This document shows, piece by piece, positions 56,091-64,000 of a stretch of DNA of 64,000 nucleotides. Numbering within the stretch: position 1 is the stretch's first letter; every line of letters starts with the position of its first letter. Location: the NCBI GenBank assembly GCA_022702705.1, contig CM040433.1, positions 17,678,682 through 17,742,681 of the forward strand, written 5' to 3'. The notes beneath the pieces were generated by a model, which saw only the letters and a program-made list of their open reading frames with translations, did not search any database and was not told the DNA's origin. Both the position numbers and the translations under genes were made by a program. The stretch is from Papilionanthe hookeriana x Papilionanthe teres. Taxonomy: Eukaryota > Streptophyta > Magnoliopsida > Asparagales > Orchidaceae.

Positions 56091-58442
56091 GCTCTCCTGT
56101 GGGGTTTAATGGTCGGGATCACCGTTGCTAGTCAGGGGAAGAACAGACCTACAATGGCCACCTGTGGGACGTGGCCAAGCAAAGGAGAATTCCAAGCTCG
56201 GGCTCACATGCGAGCTCTCGGCCATGGAGTTTTCCTGCGACCTGAGCGGCTGGCCTAAGCAGCATGGGTCACCCTCGTGTCCAGTGGGTCGTGGCCTGGG
56301 TTTAGCAACCAATCGGGCCTTGCCATGTGTAAAGGAGATGGCTTGGAATGGAATCGGGAAGAGGCCATTTTGGCCAAGTTTGGGTCAACCCATCCTTTCG
56401 GGCTGGGTGCACCACCCAAGGTCCGGTTTCGGGCCGAAAAGAGTCACTCAGTCACTGCCATGGGAGTGGTGAAGTCTCCATCCATGGTGAGGCGGCTAAG
56501 CACGGTTTAGTGTGCGACATGCTAAGGTAAAAGGGTTTAAGAAGGATTAGGAAAGGGGGCCCTCCTTTTGCCATTAATGGCTTCGATTACATGTCAAACC
56601 TTCCATGGCTCCATGTGGCTTGTCCATGGCTTTCATGGCTTGTCTTGCTTGGGAAAAGTCGAGTCAATTTCATGGAAATGGATTTAAGAAAAATTTTGGT
56701 ATTTTAGGGTGATTTGGCATGAGGCTTGATTTGGAATTATTTGATGATGTGATTAGAACTTAGTGGAATGGCTTTGATTAAGTGGATGGCAAATGGAAAT
56801 GTCATGTGGCTTTAGTAGATTTTGGGCTCTTTTAAATCTGGCTTTGGATTGGGCTTTTAAAATGGTTTAGAAAGTGGCTTTTCAATTTTAAAATGGATTT
56901 TGGGATGAAATTTTGGTAAAGGCCTGGGCCAAATAATTGTTTGGTTTAGCTCATAGATGTGTCATGAGTGACTTGGAGCAAATCGGGAGTGATTCGGGCT
57001 CGAATCGAGTCGACTCGGGCTCCTTTGGTGAATGGGCCAATATAGTCAAATTGGGCTAACTTGGGCCAATGTTGGGCTAGGGTTGAAATTGATGTAAAAT
57101 TAATGTTGGGAAATGTTTATGGAGTGTTTCAAAGAGTTTTTGGCTTTGGTTAGTTTTGATTTTCGGGAGCTCATTTCGAGTTAAGTTCCGTTTAGGTCAA
57201 AATCGGGCCTTTTAGCTTCGGGTTGAATTTGAGTGGGCTCGAGTCTAAATTTTGGGCAAATCATGTTAGTGTTTTGCTTGTGGGAATGTTAAGGAAGATT
57301 TAGAGAAGATTTGGGGTTAATCGAGTTGAATCGGGTGAGCTTGGGTTAGGTTCTGGTCATGGGTCCAAATCGGGCTTTAAGGCCAAAAAGTGAAATTGGA
57401 TCCAAATGTCAATCAAATTGGACTTGGATTTGGTCTAAATTGGTGTCGAGAATGTTGAATTGAAGTTTAGAATTGAATTGGACCAGAACTTGGGTCAATC
57501 GGGCAGGTTTGGTTTGACATCGGGTTCACTTAGTGTTAAAATGCGGTCAAATCGGGGTTTGACAAAAGTAGGTAAATCGACAAAATTGGCCCATGATGTA
57601 GTTGAACAAAATGAAATTGGGAATATTTGGAATTTTCTGGAATTTTCTAGGAATTTTTTGAATTTTTGGATTTTTGGGTCAAGAGGAGTATTTTGGGTAT
57701 TCTGGAGGGTATCGGAGGTATTTTTGGAATTTTTGGTATTTTTGGGTATGGATGATCAATTTGAGTAATGTGGAAATGTTTGAGATTGATTTTCGGGAAT
57801 TTTGGGTAATTTAGGAATTTTGGAAATTTTGGCAGTTTCAAGAGCATTTCGTAGGTTAGCAGTGTAGTAGGTCTCGGGGTCAAAAATCGAAAATTTGGAA
57901 AATGTGAAGATCGGGTGAATATAAGTGGAATAAAATCATTTTGGCTGAGCCATGAAGCCATATCAAGCCCATATGAAGCGTAAAAGGACTCATTCGAGAC
58001 ATCCACTATGTCGTTCCTAACCCTCTTACCCAAGGGCTTAGTGGGTTAAGGACCATCCATGCGAATCACCTTCATGAGTCGGAGGTCAAGTTAGTATGGG
58101 TGTGGTTTTAGGAGGTGTATGAAAGTGTAATGTATGAGTGTAGGTGTGTGTGTAAGTCGACCCCTTCACTGCACTCGAGCCACCTGAGGCGAGTCCTAAG
58201 GCCAAAGAGTCCTATAGAACTCATCCTTTAAACTTCCACATTCGATTTCAACCCTCTAGGTGATTAGGGGTCTGCGCTACCAAGTTTGTGGTGTTTGCAG
58301 GGAGTTAAGAAGTGGTTCGAAATTCTAGATTATGGATCCCAATTCTAGTCCTCTAAGATAGTCAAAAGAAAAGCCTAAGGCTAGATCCTAAGTACTAAAG
58401 AGAAGAAGAGAAGACCTCATCAAAAATGAGGTCAACAACTGG

Positions 58443-59690
58443 TTTTCACGAGTTTGGGGAAGAAGATGAAGCTTAGGAGTTAAAAATGGTGTTGGGTTTG
58501 GTTATATGGCTGAATTTTTAGTTCAGGTGGCGTCTAGTCACCAGATTCTCCAAAAATTCCAAAAAATTCTCAAATTTTTACATTTTGTAATTTTAGTGTT
58601 TCTAACCTCTGTAACTATAAAATCATGTCATAAACTTCATTAAAAATTTCCCAGAAATTAAAGAAAATATCCAAGTCCAAAATAGATTCCAAATTTAAGA
58701 TACATTCCAAACACAAATTGATACAATCCAAACTCAAATTTTACTTCATTCCATTTCAGATCTTCAAGATAAGGTTCAAAAAATATAGAAACACACATAA
58801 ACAACTTCTCACATCTCACAACAACACATAACAATCACACAAATCACTTACACAAAATATCAAGCAAATCACTTAACACTTCATATTTACAATCAATTTC
58901 TCCATATAAAGTCACTCTAAATTCAAGGATTCACATCAGAACCTTCGTTTGTTCCACAAGGTAATTCACTACGAACAAAGGAGTGGAAGAAAGGGACACG
59001 AGGAAATTCCAAGGCCGTCTTCTCATCAATCCATTTGTTTTAAGCATACATGGTTACCTGATGGTCTTCAAATGCAGCCAAATGATCAGATTGTACCTTC
59101 ATTTGTCATTCCATATGCTCATATTGATGGTACATTTCATGCATCCTTTCTCCAATATGCACCATTTCTCCTTCAATCTTCTCAAGTTGACCAAAAAGCT
59201 TCTCCAATGTCATGGCTAAGTAGCCATTAAAGTAAGTTTGAGAATCCATGTGCATAAACTTGTCTTTCCCTCCATTCTCCATAGTAAATCTCTCCATATA
59301 AGCAATCAAATCTTTTCTTTTCTCTCAAAAGTGTAGTTCTAGGGTAGAAATTTGATGGCTTGACGTTTGGGGATGAAGAAGTAGCGATTTATAGAGGTTT
59401 GAGTGGGTAAAAACTGCAATTGGGCGGTTTTACCACGATGCAGAACTGTGGCGCCATGGCGCCAATTTTGGCGCTTAGGCGCCCAGATTTCGGATGTCTG
59501 GTGCGTAGGTGCCAGTTCTGGCGCCTAGGCGCCAGAATCCTGAAATTCACAGGTTCGCCCTTCGTCAAATTTTCATAAGTTTCATATCAAAATAATTCTA
59601 AAAATATGGATCAAAAGATATGTAACTAAGTGAAGTCACATATAAAGCACCCTTAATATCGAAACAAATCAAATCACACTATGGGTTGCC
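58443..59690 (-). other. Athila unit A: region between integrase and solo LTR
   Basis: It contains a cluster of GGCGCC palindromes (59450-59535), a TATA box (minus ctCTATAAATcg at about 59385-59396) and a 67-codon open frame at 59309-59106. The rest, 58443-58930, is AT-rich with cacaacaacacata-type simple sequence and nothing coding. Confidence 0.5.
59106..59309 (-). CDS. Small ORF of Athila unit A, unknown function
   Basis: 67 codons starting MIAYMERFTMENGGKD, about 80 bp after a TATA box. The C-terminal half (LEKLFGQLEKIEGEMVHIGE) has heptad-like Leu/Ile spacing consistent with a coiled coil. It has an uninterrupted frame and a plausible leader. No known domain. It may be a relic of a longer protein. 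Confidence 0.3.
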   Translation of the reverse strand: MIAYMERFTMENGGKDKFMHMDSQTYFNGYLAMTLEKLFGQLEKIEGEMVHIGERMHEMYHQYEHME

Positions 59691-60970
59691 TCCCACAAAG
59701 TGCTTAGTTTAACGTCGTCAGCTCGACATAACCAACACTTTATTCCAAATGGTTTAACTATAACACATCTTTAAAAGATGGCAAATTTCCTCCAATAGAG
59801 GGCTTCAATCTTTGTTCATTTACTTTAATTACAGAATTTGTTTTCTGATCTATTATATCCACTGATCCATAATGATAAACTTTCTTAACAATAAAAGGCC
59901 ATATCCATTTGGATTTCAATTTTTCTGGAAACAATTTAAATCTCGAATTGTATAATAAAACTTCTTATTTAGGCTCAAAAGTCTTTCTTAATATTCTTTT
60001 ATTATGCAGCTTCTTCAATTTCTCTTTATAAATCAGATCACTTTCATATGAATCATTTCTAAATTCTTCAAGTTCATTCAATTGTAATAATCGTTTATCA
60101 GCATCACTTAAATTTTAGTTAAACTCTTTAATCGTCCAATAAGCTTTATGCTCAAATTCAATAGGTAAATGACAATGTTTTCCATAGATGAGCCTATATG
60201 GTGACATCCCAATAGGAGTTTTATAAGCAGTTCTATAAGCCCATAAAACATCATCGAGTCTATCAGCCTAATTAGTTTGTTTTAGGTTAACTATTTTCTC
60301 TAAAATTCTTTTGATGTATCGATTTGATACTTCAGCTATTTCACTAGTTTGGGGATGATAAGCTGTTGAAATTCTATGGTTAATCACAAATTTACTCATC
60401 AATCTCTGAATCATAAAATTCTTAAAATGACTTCTCCCATCTGTGATAATTATTCGTGGCATTCCAAATCTGGTAAAAATATTTTCAGTTAAAAATTTTT
60501 CAACACTTTTGGCATCACAATGAAGTAAAACTTTTGCTTCAATCCATTTCGAAACATAAACAACAGCTAACAATATATAAATTTTTCCTGAAGAAGGTAC
60601 AAATGGTCCCATGAAATCTAAACCTCAGACATAAAAAATTTCCACTTCCAAATTAAAATTTAGAGGTATTTCGTCTCTCCTAGAAATATTGCCTATACGT
60701 TGACATCGATCACAAGATTTAAAAAAATTGTTAACATCTTTAAATAATATAGGCCAATAAAGTCCGAATTGTAAAATTTTAAAAGTAGTTTTATCGATTC
60801 CGAAATGTCCGCCAAATTCAGAGTTGTAGCATTTTTGAATAATCTCGAAAGTTTCTTCAAAAGGGACACATCTTCATATAATAGAATCCTTACAGTGTTT
60901 AAACAGAAAAGGATAATCCCAAAAATAAAATTTCACATCATGTAAGAATTTCTTTTTCTGTTGATGATCT
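59690..60970 (-). pseudogene. Athila integrase (unit A)
   Basis: The zinc-binding CDRCQRIG is at about 60692-60716. The core has GLDFMGP (first Asp near 60618), ITDGRSHF (second Asp near 60441) and SEIAEVSNR (Glu near 60333), giving a D,D-35-E set with Gln-to-Ile change before the Glu block. Then WAYRTAYKTPIGMSPYRL and a C-terminal KSKWIWPFIVKKVYHYGSVD, ending near NEQRLKPSIGG. Integrase joins element DNA to the genome. Stops at about 60631, 60270 and 60117 break it. Confidence 0.85.
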
Positions 60971-61007
60971 AATCCATATGGTATAATGTTACTAGCTAAA
61001 TAATTAA

Positions 61008-61415
61008 CTATATCAACATACCATGAGATTTATCCATCAGAAATAGTATAAAGTTTTTCATCAGGAAACAATCATTAATTTCTTCCTTATCATTCAATTC
61101 CTTATTGTTTTCAATTCTTGATAGATGATCAGCGATTTGATTATCAGACCCTTTTCTATCAACTACTTGAAAGTCAAATTCTTGCAAAAGAAGGATCCAT
61201 CTAATCAGTCTCGGTTTAGGTTCCTTTTTTGTCATCAAATATTTAATAGCTGAATGATCTGTATGCACAATACATTTATTCCCAAGTAAATATGATCGAA
61301 ATTTGTCAAAGGCATGTACAATAACCAATAGCTCTTTTTTCAGTAGTAGTGTAATTAATTTAAGCTTCATTAAAAGTTTTACTAGCATAATATATAACCT
61401 TAAACATCTTATCAT
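61008..61415 (-). pseudogene. Athila RNase H (unit A)
   Basis: Blocks KELLVIVHAFDKFRSYLLG, VHTDHSAIKYLM, RWILLLQEFDFQVV and NQIADHLSRIE are those of the Ty3/gypsy RNase H that degrades RNA in the hybrid. The start of the domain (SFELMCDASDHAIGG) lies at the end of the upstream frame, about 61412-61480, so a frameshift separates the two. Confidence 0.85.
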
Positions 61416-62350
61416 ATCTTTGTCCTAAAGCTGCCCCCTATAGCATGATCACTCGCATCACACATTAATTCAAATGATTTTTCCCGATTAGGTGTAACTA
61501 TGATAGGTGCAGTGATTAAATTTTCTTTTAATAAGTTAAAGGCATTTAGGCAATTTTCATCGAATTCAAATTTTATATCTTTTTCTAAAAGATGGCATAA
61601 AGTTTTAGTAATCTTGGAAAAATCATTAATATATCTTCTATAAAATCCAGCATGTCCAAGAAAACTTCTTATACCCGTTATATTAGTTGGGCATTGCAAT
61701 CCAACAATAACTTGGATTTTTGCTTGATCAATTTCCACTCCATTTTTAGAAATTTTATATCCGAGTACAATTCCTTCTGTAACCATAAATTGACACTTCT
61801 CCCATTTCATAACTAAATTTATTTCTTGACTGCGCTTTAATACTTTAGTCAAATTATGTAAGCAAGAATCAAAAGAAATTCTAAATACAAAAAAATCATC
61901 CATAAAAATTTCAATTCCTTTTTCATTTAAGTCAGAAAAGATAGTCATCATACACCTTTGAAAAGTAGTAGGTGCATTACATAACCCAAAAGGCATTCTA
62001 CGAAAAGTAAATGTTCTGTAAGGACTTGTAAATTAGTCTTTTCTTGATCCTCAGATGTTATAGGTATTTGATGATAACCAGAATATCCATCCAAAAAGCA
62101 AAAATATGAATGTTCCGCTAATTTATCCAACATTTGATCTAAGAATGGAAGAGGAAAATGATCTTTCTTGGTGGCAGCATTTAATTTTTTGTAATCAGTA
62201 CAAATTCGCCAACCAGTAACTTGTCTTGTTGGAATTAATTCATTATTTTCATTTTCAACAACAGTTACTCTTCCTTTCTTTGGAACGCAATGAATGGGAC
62301 TAACCCAATGACTATCAGGTATTGGTCCACCATCCAACCATTTCAACATT
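61412..62350 (-). pseudogene. Athila reverse transcriptase (unit A)
   Basis: Order: WVSPIHCVPKKGRVTVV, GWRICTDYKKLNAAT, DHFPLPFLDQMLDKLA, FCFLDGYSGYHQIPI, then after a frameshift near 61990 MPFGLCNAPTTFQRCMM, the catalytic FMDD at 61895-61906 (usually YMDD or YVDD), GIVLGYKIS and FLGHAGFYRRYI. It copies element RNA into DNA. The frame break between palm blocks makes it inactive as it stands. Confidence 0.9.
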
Positions 62351-62515
62351 TATTTCTTAACAACATCTTTCATAACTAGGTTTAATCTTCATTGAGGTTC
62401 AATACTGGGTTTACTGTCATGTTCCAATAATATTCTGTGCATACATATTGATGGACTAATTCCTTTAATGTCTGCTATTGTCCATCCAAAAACCTTTTTA
62501 TACACTTTTAATACT

Positions 62516-63250
62516 TCAATCAATTTCATCTTGTTTTGTAGTTAATCTAAAATATATAATAACAGGTAAAGTTAATGAATTCCCTAAAAATGCATACTTT
62601 AAATGAGAGGGTAATTCCTTCAATTCTAATTTAGGAGCCTTTTCAATTGATGGTTTGAATTCATTACTTTCAATTGTATCCAATATTTCCCAATTTTCGT
62701 TATAATAAATATCTTTTATATCTTCTTCATAATCATTTTCATTACTTAAATCTTCAGGGTCTAAAAACTCTTCTTCTTTAGAAATGATCTCACATTTTTC
62801 TTGATAGTGTTGTGCTATCATGTAATCAAAGATATCTATTCTATAACACTTCTCCTTGTTAGGATACCACATTGATTTAAGAACATTGAATGTTACTTCT
62901 TGATCATTAACTCTCATGGTTAACTCCCTTTTTTGTACGTCTATCATAGCACGTCCAGTAGCAAGGAAAGGTCTTCCTAAAATAATAGGAATCTCTTCAT
63001 CTTCTTCTATATCCAAAATTATAAAATCTACAGGGAAAATAAATTTATCCACATTTATCAATATGTCTTCTATCATTCTTCTTGGATGAGTAGTAGATCG
63101 ATCTGCTAACTGTAAAGTTACAGTAGTAGGAGATGTTTCTCCTAAATCTAACCTCTTAAAGATGGATAAAGGCTTGAGGATTATACTTGCTCTTAATCGC
63201 ATAAAGCTTTTCCATGAAATCTGTCTCATATAGCACAAGATATAGTAAAA
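62516..63250 (-). pseudogene. Athila protease and linker (unit A)
   Basis: IFKRLDLGETSPTT, LQLADRSTTHPRR, FPVDFIILDIEEDEE and PIILGRPFLATG are the protease body. The catalytic D-x-G-A-S is destroyed by a lost base near 63195. A 100-residue acidic linker (ISKEEEFLDPEDLSNEN) leads towards RT. Confidence 0.85.
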
Positions 63251-64000
63251 CTTTCAGGATCTTTAAGCTTTTGAAGTAGCTTTTTCTGAATAATCGCACT
63301 ATACTCTTTGCTTAGTGCAATAGTTTCAAAAGCTTCAAATTTTCTTTTTTTGTTAAGAATATCTTTCATAAATTTAGCATACTTAGGCATTTGTTCCAAA
63401 GCTTCAACAAATGAGATATTAATGGTAAGCTTTTTAAGTACCTCAAAAAATTTCAAAAATTGTTGATTCAATTTCTACTGTTTAAGTCGTTGTGGAAATG
63501 GGGGTGGAGGTTTTTCAAATTCATCTTGAGATAGAGATTGTTTTTCTTCTTCAGTAATTATTTCCTTAGGTTTCTCAATCACTTCAGTCTCTTTTTGAAT
63601 TTTATTTTCCTTCCCATCCCTTAGTTCTTTTTCACTTCTAAGTAATACAGCTTTAATGTGCTCTTGATCTTTTCCATTTTCTCTTGGATTTACTTCAACA
63701 GTACTTGGAAGTGTTCTTTGTGGTCTGTTGTTAATTGCATTTGCAATTTGCCCCATTTGCTTTTCAATATTTCTTATCGCAGCATTTTGACTTTGCAACT
63801 GACTACCCATTTGTAGGATTAATTCTTCTATAGAAAATTTCTTTTCCATAAATTGCTGGTTATTAAAAACTGGAGGAGAAGAAGGTCGATAGTTAGAATT
63901 ACCTTGATTATTCTAATTTCCAATTTGGTTAGGTTGATTATTACCCCATTGCGGATTTGCATTATTCCAATTTAAGTTTGGGTGATTTTTCCAACCTGGA
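63226..64000 (-). pseudogene. Athila gag C-terminal region (unit A, continues past the window)
   Basis: MEKKFSIEELILQMGSQLQS at 63849 opens a coiled-coil stretch, then KENKIQKETEVIEKPKE and FEKPPPPFPQRLKQ. The frame at 63471-63226 holds MPKYAKFMKDILNKKRKFE. Upstream Asn/Gln/Trp-rich phrases (NPQWGNNQPNQIGN) reach the window edge. Close match to unit B. Confidence 0.85.

Larger units (their letters stand above)
50915..58437 (-). mobile_element. Giant solo LTR, Tat/Ogre-like, 7.5 kb
   Basis: Plus-strand ends are TGTCGG... and ...GGTCAACA, flanked by ATTGG (50910-50914) and ACTGG (58438-58442), a 5-bp duplication with one C/T change. Inside the left end, ggggtcgcctac and later agttaattacatctta and aagaatc-like phrases parallel the terminal part of the LTR at 24455. 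The right end shares a hairpin with the other LTR. No gag, pol or primer site is seen, so this is an LTR left by recombination. Sense is inferred as minus. Confidence 0.65.
48222..64000 (-). mobile_element. Athila-like unit A (gag to 3' LTR), broken by a giant solo LTR
   Basis: Running leftward from the window edge: gag end, protease, RT, RNase H, integrase (to about 59690), a promoter-like block, [solo LTR 50915-58437], ORF3 (50638-49492), a long non-coding 3' region with a pyrimidine run at 48640-48730, the polypurine tract 48236-48222, then the LTR. The 5' end lies beyond the window. Removing the solo LTR leaves a normal Athila order. Confidence 0.8.

Noticed and set aside
56106..56530. 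Overlapping frames in the GC-rich part of the giant LTR as genes
   Set aside because: They are open on both strands, have no domain, and contain no conserved start context.
57460..58033. Phe/Gly/Trp- or Pro/Lys-rich frames (KFPKFLNYPKFPK) as repeat protein
   Set aside because: They come from ggaattttgg-type short repeats in the LTR; no start context or second exon.
242..64000. CRISPR array, rRNA or tRNA genes, bacterial-type operons or phage genes
   Set aside because: No regularly spaced identical repeats with unique spacers, no rRNA-like blocks and no cloverleaf were noticed. tRNA-like phrases are retroelement primer sites only.

Overview
The window looks like gene-poor, repeat-rich nuclear DNA of a flowering plant with a large genome. 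The evidence is one intron-split gene on the + strand, plant-type LTR retrotransposons (Copia-like, Del/Tekay-like chromovirus, Athila-like and Tat/Ogre-like), plant RTE LINEs with (TTG)n tails, and a hAT-type element. I cannot name the species. Bases 1-241 are an assembly gap. I see no bacterial-style operon, CRISPR array, rRNA or tRNA gene. Nearly every coding-looking stretch is a broken transposon gene.  Layout: 242-2760 (-) is a decayed transposon/gag-like reading region with a TATA box at 2786-2793. 3800-6068 is a complete, non-coding Copia-like element (LTRs, primer site, 5-bp target duplication AAACT) that carries tandem repeats and its own inserted LINE tail. 6180-6870 is an LTR-like repeat. 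7756-16060 is a chromovirus remnant (LTRs 7756-9400 and 13889-16060) with an RTE LINE (about 9805-12686) inside its gag. 16625-32256 is the 3' part of a host gene for a predicted membrane protein. One of its introns has grown to about 14.7 kb. A LINE entered that intron (18-bp duplication), and a 13.3-kb Tat/Ogre-like element then entered the LINE (5-bp duplication GTCAT).  The Tat/Ogre-like element (17289-30601) is the most unusual object here. Read on the minus strand it has a complete 6.15-kb LTR, a tRNA-Arg-like primer site and a gag region. Where pol should follow, it has a second gag region in inverted orientation and then only the last 0.4 kb of the other LTR. The two 3.2-kb arms face each other across about 90 bp, inside a transcribed intron. 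RNA from either direction could fold into a long hairpin, similar in principle to the maize Mu killer locus. That role is inference.  From 36.7 kb on the window is dominated by Athila-like sequence. An inverted remnant on the + strand (ORF3 relic 36767-37560, LTR 38796-40392) meets a Tat/Ogre-like LTR fragment (40393-43235), which a 690-bp hAT element with ACTATTGT duplications splits. On the minus strand, one Athila unit runs from beyond 64000 (gag, protease, RT, RNase H, integrase, ORF3) into the LTR at 46447-48221. A second gag-protease-RT run starts directly after that LTR, so two units share one LTR. A 7.5-kb LTR with no internal region (50915-58437, duplication ATTGG/ACTGG) sits inside the first unit between integrase and ORF3.  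Insertion order follows from the nesting: host intron, then LINE, then palindromic Tat/Ogre-like element; and Athila unit, then giant solo LTR.
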